From Serilophus lunatus (Eukaryota; Chordata; Aves; Passeriformes; Eurylaimidae), in NCBI GenBank assembly GCA_013399895.1, contig VXBA01002403.1, positions 47,980 through 111,979 of the forward strand: a DNA stretch of 64,000 bases. Reading direction: 5' to 3'. The notes beneath the pieces are model-generated. The model had not been told where the DNA came from and searched no databases. It worked only from the letters and a program-made list of their open reading frames with translations. Position numbers and translations under genes: made by a program. The stretch's first letter is position 1. Every line of letters begins with the position of its first letter. Below, piece after piece: positions 23,216 through 34,883 of the stretch.

Positions 23216-24994
23216 AATATAAGTGTAGACATAGAATCCTTTTTATTGTTGCTAAAGGCTAGCTTATGGATGTGGGGGTTGGTATTCTGACTATGCTGGG
23301 TGGGGAGTGCCATTTTCTTTTTCTCACTCCATTAAGGCGTTAAGGTAGAAGGCATTTCTGACAGTTCCTTATGTAATAATGTATCACAACATCCTATCTT
23401 TTTGGATAGAATATTTGAATATATCATACAATCATATCTCTTTATCCTTTTCATTCTTAAGTCTGTAATATCAAACACCAAAACATGAAATGAAACAAAT
23501 TTTCATTCAGCACCCTAAAATGGTGATTCTTTATTTGTTTACTCTGAAGATCAACACTTCAAAATGTCAGACTTTCCTTACATACACCTTTTTTTCCCCC
23601 TAGCTCAAATTTATTTGTACTTTTAAGAATACTTGGATCAAGTGGTATCTCACATGAAACAAATCAGATTAACCAAAACCAGGTCAAAGGACTAACACAA
23701 TTTTCCCTTCAGTGGAGTTATAGCAAAACTAAGACACCCTGTGTCACAGAACTCTTCCTGGAATTTAATCAAAGAAGAGCTGAAAAATGCTACAAACAAA
23801 AACAAGAGATGATGGAAAATTCCAGAGGGACATGTTCATGAGTTTTCTAACTTGACTACAGTTATCTTTTTTCATTTCCAAATTACATTTTGATCCCCAG
23901 CTAGAATAAATCTCTGAAGCTGGAGCACAGTGCCTGTACTTTTTCTACTCTTCAGCTTATGAACAGCTAACTGAAAATCACCTGCGTTTATGCCAACATT
24001 TTTTTAAATGATAGCCAGCTTTGGCATTCAGACAGCTGAGCCAGATGCTCCAAAGCAACATGTAAAAACTGAAAATAATAATTCAGCAGTGTAGAACTCT
24101 GATAGAGAAAGACTAGTGCTAAAAAATGCCTGATCTGATCTCTAGAACGTAGAGAACAAGATGTCTCCGGGTTCGGTGGAGCTCAGACATGGCAGCATGG
24201 AGACACTTCAGCACATGTCCAGTGTGCTGGTTTTTTTCTAGTTCCCAAACACACCACAAACAGTACCGAACTGCAAGCTGCTGAAGCTGGAAAGCTGCCA
24301 GTCTTTAAGTCAGGTAACATAAAGCCTATCTTGGGTATATATAGACTACAATGAAGCTTTGATGCATTTTTCCACAGAAAAGGCATGAGTGTATTCTATA
24401 CCTTTGCTTTTCTAGGGAAGACACAGAAATTTTGCATCATAGAGGGTGGGGGGTTAATTTATTATATCTGTTCCATTGCATTGTGAGGTGCATTCGTTAT
24501 GATAACATAATCCTGTGCGTATTAAGCAGGATGTTTAACAAGGTACACGTTTCTGCATTTTTTTTTTAACACGTGCTTCCTCTACCTCTAGTAAGGCAAA
24601 ATATCCTACACTGGTTAGAAGGCAAATGCTGTTCTGGAGGATTTTTTTCATGTAGGCTTTACAGTTTTCATTTCCACCAAGGCAGAACTCCTCACTGGTA
24701 TCCTTGCTTCTTTTTGCTACTGAACAGTTGTTTAGAAGTTTTGTGCTACTAACACTATTTTCCTTGCTCCCCGACAGAGTCTAACAGTTTAACTTCATTT
24801 TGGAGGAAAAAGTCTGAAAATAGTTCAGCATAACTAGTTTCCTTTATACATCTACATCCATGGAACAGAAATAGTCATCCTGGTTAAACCCACTCCACCC
24901 AGGGATGTCTACCAAATAGAAGGCTCAGGAAGACGTACTTTCCAACATTCATATTGAAGTGTGACTATACAATGAATATTTCTAAATCAGCTTG
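23216..24994. other. AT-rich unassigned DNA
   Basis: No gene, repeat family or splice-bounded ORF stood out. Confidence 0.6.
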
Positions 24995-26994
24995 CCACTG
25001 TAGGGAGAAAATTAATGCAGCCAAAGCTCAACTGGAGTTGAAGCTGGCCAGAAATGTGGGGGACAATTAAGAGTTTTTTCAAATATATTCATTGCAATTG
25101 GCAGTACAGAAATATCATTGGCCCATTACAGGATGAAGATGGTCACCTCACAAACAGGGACAGAGACAAGGCAGAGGTGTTTAAGGCTTTTTTTGCCCCT
25201 GTTTTCAGTATGGATGATGGACCAAGGGAGTCTCAGTGTGCTGAGCTGGAAGACCATGACCGTGAGAATTATCAACTCCCAGTCCATCCTGAAATTGTGT
25301 GGGATCTGCTGCTCAAGCTGGATCTCTTCAAATCTATGGGATCTGATGGAATTCATCCAAGAATCCCCAAAGNATTACAGGATGAAGATGGTCACCTCAC
25401 AAACAGGGACAGAGACAAGGCAGAGGTGTTTAAGGCTTTTTTTGCCCCTGTTTTCAGTATGGATGATGGACCAAGGGAGTCTCAGTGTGCTGAGCTGGAA
25501 GACCATGACCGTGAGAATTATCAACTCCCAGTCCATCCTGAAATTGTGTGGGATCTGCTGCTCAAGCTGGATCTCTTCAAATCTATGGGATCTGATGGAA
25601 TTCATCCAAGAATCCCCAAAGAGCTGGCTGAGGTAGTCACAAAATATCTTGATGATTTTTGAGCAGTCTTGGGAATCCAGAGAGGTCCCAGCTGACCGGA
25701 AGCTGACAAATGTTATACCAATTTTTCAAGAAGGGTGAGAAGGAGGACCCCGGAAACTACAAGCCTGTCAATCTGGCAAAGTTATGGATAAGATTATTCT
25801 GGGAAGTACTGAAAAACACCTTAAAGACAAGACAGTCACAGGTCACAGGCAGCAGGGCTTCATGAGAGGAAAGTCCTGCTTATCAAAACTGATTTCCTTC
25901 TATGACAAGGTAACCCACTTAGCTGATCAAGGGAAGCCAATTGATGTAATCTTTTTGGATTTCAGCTGGATAAACACATCCTGTGGTGGATGAGCAATTG
26001 GCTCATGAGTCAGGTAAGAGATTAATAGTGAATGGGTAACATCAGACTTGGAGACCTGTCACTAGTGGAGTTCCACAGGGCTCCATCTTGGGCTCTGTGT
26101 TCTTCAACGTCTTCATAAATGACTTGGAGGCAGAACTGGAAGGGATACTAAGCAAGTTTGCAGATAATACAAAACTGGGAGGAGCTGTTGACTCCCTCGA
26201 AAGCAGGGAGGCCCTGCAGAGAGACCTCAACAAATCTGAGGACTGGGCAATCACCTACTGTATGAAGTTCAACAGGAAAAGTGGTGGATTCTGCACCTGA
26301 GATGGGGCAAACCCAGATGTACGTACAGACTGGGGAATGAGATGTTGGAAAGACCTGGATGTCCTGATTGACAGCAAGTTGAATATGAGTCAGCAGTGCC
26401 CTGGTAGCCAGGAGGGCCAACTGTGTCCTGTGAGGCATCAGGCACACCATCACTAGCTAGTTGAAGGAGGAGATTGTCCCGCTCTGCTCTGCAGAGTGGA
26501 CTCACCTTGAATATTGTGGCAGTTTTGGGTACCACAATATAACATGAAGTTATTAGTAGTGTCCAAAGGAGGGCAATGAAGATGGTGAAGGGTGTTGAGG
26601 AGAAGCCATATGAGGAGTGGCTGAAATCACTTGGTCTGTTCAGCATGGAGAAGAAGAGACTGAGGGGAGACCTCATTGCAGTTACAACTTCCTCATGAGG
26701 GGAAGAGGAGGAGCAGGCACTGATCTCTTCTCTGTGATGACCAGAGCCAGGACCTAAGGAAATGGTCTGAAGTTGTGTCAGAGGAAGTTTAGGCTGAATA
26801 TCAGAAAAAGGTTCTTCACCTAGAGGGTGAATACTGGTACAGGCTCCCCAGGGCAGTGGTTCACAGCACCAAGCCTGACAGAGATCAAGAACCATTTGTA
26901 CAATGCTCTTGAGCATGTGGTGTGATTCTCAGGGCTAATGGTTGAACTCACTGTGGATCCCTTCCAACTCAGTATATCCTGTGATTCTGTGATC
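24995..26994 (+). mobile_element. CR1 LINE, 5'-truncated, with a dead reverse transcriptase
   Basis: This is the longest CR1 copy. In order: the linker before the reverse transcriptase (GPLQDEDGHLTNRD, FKAFFAPVF), the early RT region (KSMGSDGIHPRI), then after a stop and frame changes GFMRGKSCLSKLISFYDKV and DVIFLDFS, then GSVFFNVFINDLE and FADNTKLGGAVD, and the CR1 3' region ending at GTGATTCTGTGAT. The catalytic FADD motif reads FADN, so the second essential aspartate is lost, and sequence is missing directly after the motif-A-like DVIFLDFS. Several stops and frameshifts also break it. About 250 bases are falsely doubled around the N at 25373. The longest ORF here (25054-25662, 202 codons) is an artefact of that doubling plus CR1, not a host gene. 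Confidence 0.93.
25125..25621 (+). repeat. False tandem duplication around a single N (assembly artefact)
   Basis: 25125-25372 and 25374-25621 are the same 248 bases, separated by one N at 25373. Flanking CR1 sequence continues normally from the second copy. Two identical copies inside an old, diverged element joined by one N are expected from a failed gap join, not from biology. Confidence 0.9.
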
Positions 26995-27567
26995 TTTTCT
27001 ATCAATGACTCCAACAAATCACAAAGAAAAATTATTTGAGTTTCCAGCACTAAAGAGGTGTAGTTAGCTTTAGTATTTTGAAGCATGGAAGTATTTCCTT
27101 TTAGAAAATTTCTACACAGTGATAGTCAAGTGTAAAGATATGTGTCTTAGAGGGACTCATCACTGGCAAAATTCTTACCCTACCTATAGGCCCAGGATTT
27201 CTCTTGAACTGCAACAAATTAACTAGAACTCTTAGTTATGCAACATAAATAAGATACCTTCCAAATACGGAACAAAATCAGGATGTAGCACACCGGTTTG
27301 CTCTAGGGAGAGGTGTTGGTTTTTCTTTAACCCAGGTTCCTATCAGTGTTCCTGTTTACCAGTGGAATCCACACATAACTGCATCTGCACAAACAGAAAG
27401 ATACTGAACAAGCGTCCGGGAAAAGAGGAAGGCTTTACAGATGAAAACCAGCTCACCGCAAACCTATGAGCTGACATTGAGCTCAGAGTTTTATTATAAT
27501 GTCCTTCATTCGTCTTACAGACAACTTGCTAAAAATGCTTAGAAAACATTTATCTTTTTGCACAAAG
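26995..27567. other. Unassigned DNA
   Basis: No gene or mobile element recognised between the CR1 end and the next candidate exon. Confidence 0.55.
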
Positions 27568-27663
27568 CTAAAAAACAGTGTTATTCCTTCTCGAGACTTC
27601 AAAATACTTTAGTATCCACTAAACATTTAAACATGCTCACATCAGTCAGTGGAAAGTCTTTTG
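27568..27663 (+). other. Candidate internal exon, unrecognised
   Basis: Acceptor TATCTTTTTGCACAAAG and donor TCTTTTG|GTAATG bound 96 bases that are open in phase 1 at both ends (product contains FSRLQNTLVSTKHLN). It fits between 17946 and 28111 without breaking the frame. No domain recognised; chance is possible. Confidence 0.22.
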
Positions 27664-28110
27664 GTAATGCTAATGAGCTTTGTATCAAAAAAAAAAAGGT
27701 TCCTGTCATTATCGCCTGTTATCATCTTCTATTTAGAGAGCTACATTCATGCATTCATAATACAAGTATAATTAGTTCCTAGACTTGCTTTGATCAATAT
27801 CATCTTCAGGGAATTATAAGAAATATTATTGGATTAGCTTGGTGTTTTTTTTCATCTCTCTTTTTATACAGTAGTATGTTTTGTCATTGACCCTCCTGGA
27901 AAAAGGTGTTGATTTCAACTTGTGTTGCTTCTATTCACTGTCCCAGAAACAGGTAGCAGTTTCATTCATTGCTGCCTGTACCTGAAAAACTAGCTTTTTA
28001 ATAACTGACCTTCTGTTGGAGATATAATAGAAGAATTAGCAATTTGTCTGGACACCCTCAGTGCAACTGTTGCCTCTCTAAATATTATTACATTTGTGTC
28101 CTAATTGTAG

Positions 28111-28202
28111 CTAAACAGAAAAGAAAGAATCCAGCAAAAGAAATTATTGCAAAAGCACCTGCTACCGAAGTCAAACCAAATGCTGCAGCAAACTTGGCTT
28201 AA
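28111..28202 (+). other. Candidate terminal coding exon, unrecognised
   Basis: Acceptor GTGTCCTAATTGTAG is followed by 30 open codons and TAA. The frame uses the two bases CT plus one base from the exon before (GCT, Ala). The product is a lysine- and alanine-rich tail (KQKRKNPAKEIIAKAPA, then NAAANLA and stop), as is common at protein C termini. Its only support is splice signal, phase and composition. No clear AATAAA follows closely, so the transcript end is not located. Confidence 0.25.
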
Positions 28203-29586
28203 ATAATTGTTTCAGCAGTATGGGCGGGGTCTCTGCTTTGGGGTTCTTTGTTTATTGTTTTACTAATGAAAACTTCTCAGTGGAGAACAAAAAAATTGCA
28301 GGATGATGGACAATGCTGTCAGATAGCAAATAAGAATTTTTTTCCTACTTCTGAGATACTTGAGGAACTCACAATGGGGCAGGGACATAAAGGCCAAGGG
28401 ACAGCAGCCGTGAGTGATGCACATGTGAGGCAGAGGAAAATGAGTAACAGCAGAAGAGCAACAGAGATAAAGTGTTACACACAGGGTCCCCAGCCTCCTG
28501 CACCAAGGGTTTGGGAGGCACTAGGCGTAGTATCCAGCAAAAGAGGAAGTGAGTCCACGATGGAGGAGCAGAGGTATTGTACTAAAACTGAGCTCAGGGA
28601 GTGGGAGTTCTTCCCCAAGGTGTTTGACTACTATTTTCTGTCTTCTATAACCTGGATCAGTGTTTCTGTTAACTAGAAATAATTAGGAAAATAAGATAAA
28701 TTCTGCAATGATAGGTAATATAGACATCTTGCCTATATCTGCCTATCATCTATATGACTTTTAGAGTTTGAGTCAAGGTTTTTTTCCATTTTAAGCCCAT
28801 TTCTTATGACTACCATTATCATTTGAGAGGCACATGACTTCTGTTTACACTTCATTCAAATGAAAAAGAACCCAAAGTACCAAATTCAGGCTAGATATAA
28901 TGAGCTAACTGTAAAGAACAGGGATTTTCCTGTTGTAGTGTAGTTAGTTTGCCAGAACAAGCTCCAGCTCATCTTCTGCCGTACCAATCTTGTTATTATA
29001 GATCTCTTGAATTATGGCTTCTAGCACCTGACTGGATGATAGAAAAAAAAGAAAGACCTCAAAAAATTGAAAATTGATACAAACAAGTGTTTTGGGATAA
29101 GGACATTTTCATACAGTCTTCAAGTCACTAATACCAGAGTTCTTTGATTTTTTTTTAACTCTTACGAGTTTATGTGTGGATACTCATTTGTTTGAAACAT
29201 ATTAGAATACAAACATACAGGGATAATAACAGAAGTCAGTTCTCAGGGAAATAGTAAGACAAAATACATCATCACACTCCTCAGAAATTAGATTTTCACT
29301 TGCATTTCTGGGCTTAAATATTTGTCATGTATTTGGTTCTAGAAATATGAGGTATTTATGCTTACACCATAAATACATAAACAATTCAATCAGTTGAAAA
29401 TTGAAAGCACTATAGGATTAACTGTCAGTAAGAATGAAAATCTGAGTGGTTTATTTTCCTTTCACAAATAATTTTGCATTCAGAAATCAACATGCATAAT
29501 TTACTAGCACAACAACCATTAGGGGATTAATGGGACTCTGTAGTGCAGTTGTCCACTTGGGTGTACATTGTAATAGGTTTCAATAT
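28203..29586. other. Unassigned DNA with a GC-richer patch
   Basis: A patch at about 28370-28620 is GC-richer and lies within a 142-codon plus-strand ORF (28248-28676) that has no recognisable motif. The rest is AT-rich. It could be untranslated sequence of the candidate gene or an unidentified repeat. Confidence 0.4.
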
Positions 29587-30586
29587 TGTTTTTCTCTAGG
29601 GAGGGAGGATGTTTGGGTTGTTTGCCTGTTAAAACATTAAAACCGTTTTCTTTTGTGTTTTCCCCAAAATTCCTGGGAGCAAAGAACAGAGCAGGGTCGG
29701 CCGATCCCGGCTCTGGGGACCTCAGGCTCGGCAAGACCAGGGAGAAGTGTGGCAGGACTGGTTTGGGGCCAGGCTCCTTCCTGCAGTTTCCTGCGGTGCC
29801 GGTTTCCTCAGCCAGGCGAGCCCCTGGCCCCATGCACTTGTTGCTTCTTGCTACCACTAGACAGCGATTCAGGTACAGAGCCCTAGTCCGCAAGCCTGCC
29901 GCTTTTCTTTCCCCCGCACCACTGTCGGTGCGGGAACTGGGAGTGAGGTGGGCACAGATCTGTTCCCTTTCCCCACATACCGAAGACCCAGCGTCTGCGG
30001 GGTTTCACCTGCTCATCCTCTTGGTGGCTCAGCAGGACGGCTCTCACTGCCTGGTCTGCATGGCGGAGTCAAGAGGGGCGGCCTCCATCCTCGCACTGCC
30101 TGGTGGTGCCAGTGGCGGTGGGCAACAACAAAGTTCAGTGGCAGCAAGCTGGGCTGGGCTTGGCAGTCACTCAGGCATGGAGCCCTGACCCCGCGCGGGT
30201 CCCCTGCGGCACGGCAATGCGGAGCAGCATGAGGCAGTGGTTTTCTTCTGGCAAGCAGCTGGCAAGAGCCCCTCCAGGAGTGACCATACCCCGTGGCCCC
30301 TTCTCTCACTGCAGGGAGATGCACGGCAGTGGCCCCCACTACACATGGCCGGTCCCTACAGGCAGCAGGGTCCTCACAGGCAGTACCACTGGCCCTGAGA
30401 ATGTCCCGCAGCCGGCGCTGGTAGCAGCCACCAGCCCCCGGAACCCAAGCACATGGCGGGTTTGGCAGGAACTGTCATCTTGCCTATGGTGAAATCCCAG
30501 GCAGAGGGGTGGCGCCCAACCCTGAAACCAATAGGAAGACAGCCTGTCCGGGAAGAAGACTCCAAATTCACACGATATCAGGAGCC

Positions 30587-30594
30587 CATAAAAG
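30587..30594 (+). promoter_or_regulatory. TATA-like box of the LTR
   Basis: CATAAAAG downstream of the GC-rich U3 and about 420 bases before the AATAAA. Position matches the related LTRs. Confidence 0.45.
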
Positions 30595-31007
30595 CCAGAA
30601 TCCCAGAAGTCCTGCCCCTTTTTGGCCGGCTTATCGTGGTTCAGATAACATTGCCTGCCGCTCCTCCTGGTCCTTCCCAGTTCCCTTCATCCCGCAGCAG
30701 CACTGGAGCCCTGACAGTGGCATCAGAACACCACCCATCTGCAAGTGTGATATTTTTCCCCTTGGGTTCCCAGAGGGAGGGTGCTTCTTACAGTTTTGTC
30801 TTTCAGGGCTTCCGAGACTGGGAGTTACTATCTTTGAGGTGGCTTTCCCTTCCTTCTCTCTGCTCCTCACCCCACCAGCCTGCTTGGAGGAGCAATTTGT
30901 TATTTGTTTTCTTTTTCGTTTCATTTTATTGCGAGACATTGTCAGATCTGTTGTGTGTACTTGGTTAGTGCTTAGGGAGGTCTGTAGTTTTTTTGTGCCT
31001 CATAGAA

Positions 31008-31013
31008 AATAAA
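31008..31013 (+). terminator. LTR poly(A) signal AATAAA
   Basis: AATAAA 67 bases before the LTR end, as in the sister elements. Confidence 0.55.
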
Positions 31014-31959
31014 CTAACTGTTGTTTGCTTCTATGCAGTCTTTCGTCAATGTTATGCCCCCTAGTGGTAAAACCACCACAATATTTTGCTGTCAGCCTAC
31101 AAGAATCTACAATTGAAACAATACACATTCATCAAAAGCTTTTGTGGACCTAGACATAAACTCCTGGGAGCTGGAAAACACTGCCATGAAGAGAAACCCT
31201 AATTTTAGAGGAACTTTTTCCACTTTTCATACTAAACCTATCTTAACCATATGCCTCTTAGGAAGTCATGTTCTGCATATTCATGTCATGACTATATTCA
31301 TTGAAGACTTTCACTTAGAGTGAGGACTTTTCTTACTCTCCTACCTGGAATTTCAGTCGTGTAGTGAGTACCAGAAAATATCCCTTACCCTGAGCCACTA
31401 GGAGCATGATCAAATACAGCATAGAAGGTGTATTAGAGCTGTATTTAGATGAAGTCTGTATCATTCCTAGAGGTTCATTATTGATTTTAATTTCAGTTTA
31501 GAATCAACTTCTTTTCTTCCCATGGTGAATAAGCTATTAAGTTCCTATACTCTTAGGTGGATGTTTCATTGCTTCTGAGCTGAAGGAAGCTTTTCTTCAC
31601 TTATTGAAGTATGGAGGATGGCATTGGAGTTTGTTTAAACTAAAGTTGTTCTTATTTTTCTTAAGGTCAAGCCCAGCTACATCAGCTGTGTTCTCAGAGC
31701 ATCACTATCTTGGTGAACCTGACTTCTTTCTCTCATGCCCTTTCAAACCAGTGTTCAGCTGTCAAAAAAAAAAATTACTGGACATTTGACCTAATATTCA
31801 TCCATCTGTTCTGCATTTTTAGCAGTTTAACTCACTGCATTTGATCATTGTATTCTATAAACTTTGTCCTAGGACAAAAACAGGAAGGGTTTTAGGAAGC
31901 TTTGCTGTTAAATTCTCATTTTACTTACAGCAGCATCAATCTGACATGTTAAGTAAAAT

Positions 31960-31990
31960 AGTTATATAGTGAGTATGTAACTATATAACT
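31960..31990. repeat. Perfect 11-bp inverted repeat (hairpin)
   Basis: AGTTATATAGT at 31960-31970 and its exact reverse complement ACTATATAACT at 31980-31990, with a 9-base loop. AT-rich, and not next to a recognisable element end. Confidence 0.75.
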
Positions 31991-33219
31991 CATATAATGA
32001 GTATTAATAGGTGAAAACCAATTCACGTCACCTGAATCATAACAAATAACAAGGTGTTGTAACCATTTTTGAGAGCTTAAGGCTTTAAGGCCTGTTTTAA
32101 GAATTCTAAAAGCTAACTTAAGTAAGTCTGTTTCTCTAGCAGAGGTTTGAAGTTAGCCTGAAAGATTTCTGTCTTTCACAGCAGCCTGAACAAACAAAGC
32201 CAGAAATAAACATAGAACATCTGCTTCAGAATGTGGCTATACCAAAACAATGGTAAAACTTTCACAAAATATATCTCTGGTTCTCACCGCGACTTGGAGC
32301 CTTTCACAGTAGCTTAGATCTCTCGCACAACAACAGCAACTTTCCCTTATCAACAGGTGCTCTACAAAATATGTTTTGCAGAGCTTTTCTCATGCTTTTC
32401 TTGAAAAACAATTCTAGCCAATGTCAAAATAAAAGTGAAAGTTCTCAAAACAAAAGAAGATGATCTAATGCTTAGTTTGATCCAATGAAATTGTTAAAAA
32501 CAGGTGTGTCGATCAATAAGGATGTAAAGTGCTGTTGTTTAAAAAGTATAAAAGTTGTAGGCTTTCTCATTAAAATGGCTTCCTGGTTGAACCACTGACT
32601 CACTCTTTTCTATCTCCACTGGACCCGTACTACAAAAACAAGGTGTTTCTAAGAGTTCTTAAATCAACTCTCCCCTGTCCTGAGAGGCATTTTAACCTTT
32701 ATCATTATGACACCACCTATCAATTGGATCAGTACCAGTGAGAGGCAGCACTGTTGGAAGATCTTCCTAACAACAATCGTGCTTGTTACAGCCTGGTCTT
32801 TCTAACACCCTGATTCCCTTGTTGTCTTTTCCTGGGCATCTCTGCTGAATACTACATAAGCACTTTCTTCCGGGTAACCATGGGAACCAAACTCAGAGCA
32901 TCATATGGGATGCAAAGGCCTTACCAATGCTTTTAACTTACATGGTGCCTTGTTTGAAGGATACAGGCCTATTAGCATGAAGGTTTTTACAGATTAGTGG
33001 TTTCCCTACCTGAAAACACAGCAAAGGCTAGCTGCTAAAAATATTAATTTTGCATTTCAAGCTGAGATTTGTAATTCTGTAGAAAACTGTTCTTTTCAGT
33101 GAATAACAGCAGCAATTAGAAAATAAAACCATCTATTTTGAACACATTAATTTTTTAGTAATCCCATGATCAATGAAAACAGTGCATCCCTGAAAATGGA
33201 AATCTTGAGTTCTCTTTCT

Positions 33220-33285
33220 GTGTAACCCACTGGCTGTTAATCTTGAGTCAGTCAAATCACCTGTGCCTCAGTCTCTCTGCATAAA
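33220..33285 (+). mobile_element. Possible MIR-type SINE relic
   Basis: The text 'cttgagtcagtcaaatcacc' followed by 'tgtgcctcagtctctctgca' resembles the core of ancient amniote MIR SINEs. It is short and diverged, so only a tentative call. Confidence 0.4.
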
Positions 33286-34852
33286 TCTACAGCAAGTACA
33301 TAAATGCCTGGTGTCTGAGCCATTTTTTTTCCATTCAGGTTTGTGAAGCTGATTTCCCAGACAGAATAGTACAGAAAACATTAATATTAAAGTTACATTT
33401 GCTCACAGTGAGGTGGCATGGCCAAGACAACTTGAACACAGAAAAAATTTAATCCACAAAATCTCCTGAGTAGATACAGCAGAGTATCTAAGAAAAAACT
33501 GGTATCATCTGAGTTTTTTCCATATTCTTTGCTTTGTTTGGATCACAAATATTTCAAGCACGATTTTTTTTTTTCACCATTTGAGTTTTCATTGCTTGAC
33601 TGGTAAAAATGCTTAATTTTTATTTTTCCATTTAAAATAAGACTTCTTGTTTATGTTAATATTTTTTTTGAGAAAGACTCAGGACTACTGACTAGATTGC
33701 ATTTAAGTGATTAAACATTTTTATGACACTCTTTCAACAAGCATTACATAGATGTTTTCACCAAAACACAAGCAGAATATATCAAGAGAAATCTGAGGTA
33801 ACTTAGGCAAATTTCAAGGTTATATGTATGACTCTTTTCTGTTTTCTAACAAGGCTTAACTTACAAAACATGATATGTGACACAGACACCTTTGCAGTAA
33901 CATAAAGTATTATCTTGCTGTTACCATAAACCATAAATTTGTATGGAACTGTGCTAAGATCCTGGTTGTACTCTGTAAAAATATAAGCCAACAATTTTTA
34001 AATAAAGCTATACCACTATACATTTATTGTATGGGGCTTTTTATAATTACTGATGTGGTTACAATGTCAAGGTTAATTTTTTACAGGCCAGTGTCTGTCA
34101 AGCCTGCATTTAATTTGACTCTAATGCTGACTTCTAATAAAGAAGCCAAATCAAGGTTCACAGGACAAAGTGTAAGAAATCAGGTAGAAAGTATTTAAAA
34201 TTACATTGATGTAGTAAAAATACAAGCTCCTCAATGATGGCATTTATCCTAGAGGAGGACTATATTCAAATCTGGTATCATCCAACAACTTACAGAGCAT
34301 TTCAGAGACGAAGGATCTTTTATTTTTCTAGAATCAAAAAGACTGAATAACATCTTTATCCAAATGCTGGGACTAAGTTAATATAAAGAACATAAATGTC
34401 AAATACTCTGGTTCTTATTTCTCATAATCTTATTTCTTTTTTATTTGTAATGTGTTTGGCTATTTTTTTAGAGTATTTGAATCTTTTTCTATCCTCAACC
34501 ATTATGCACCCCACAACACACACACACCCTGTCAGAACAATCTTTACAAGCATATATACCTGAGAAATTATTCTTCCCATTGTTGAAATAAATATTACTA
34601 AAATCATAAGTGACACTCTAGACTAAAGAAATGTATGGCATAACCAAGCACCTCAAGAATTTTCTGTGGAGTCTTTATAGGAAAGAATACTATCTTCTTT
34701 GTGTAAACCATTTATAAACTCATCCCTGTATTATCTCTTCCAATATCTCAGGTCTGTGTATAAAACTCAAACCAAGTTTTAAGAATGCAAGATAATAAAT
34801 ATCAGGAGACTTCACCTTCTAGTGCTTGAGAAAAAACGGAGGAGAAAAAAAC

Positions 34853-34883
34853 CCAACCAACCAACCAAAAAAAAAAAAAAAAA
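34853..34883 (+). repeat. (CCAA)n followed by A17
   Basis: Three to four CCAA units then an A17 run. No retroposed gene upstream was recognised. Confidence 0.75.

Larger units (their letters stand above)
29587..31080 (+). mobile_element. Long solo LTR (ACCACCACA-type), plus strand
   Basis: The element ends GGTAAAACCACCACA at 31080, like the LTRs at 631 and 5039, and shares their layout: a GC-rich U3 (about 29690-30470), a TATA-like CATAAAAG at 30587-30594, a T-rich stretch, AATAAA at 31008-31013 and a CCCCCT motif shortly before the end. The left border is less certain: ATATT after the element (31081-31085) matches ATATT at 29583-29587 if one T of the terminal TG was lost. It is related to, but clearly diverged from, the 3.6-kb copy. 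No proviral interior is present. ORFs of 100-200 codons in the U3 overlap on both strands and are not genes. Confidence 0.8.

Noticed and set aside
25054..25662. 202-codon ORF
   Set aside because: It is CR1 ORF2 sequence lengthened by the false duplication at the N.
29586..30968. ORFs of 129-200 codons on both strands
   Set aside because: They overlap each other inside a GC-rich LTR U3 and show no domain.
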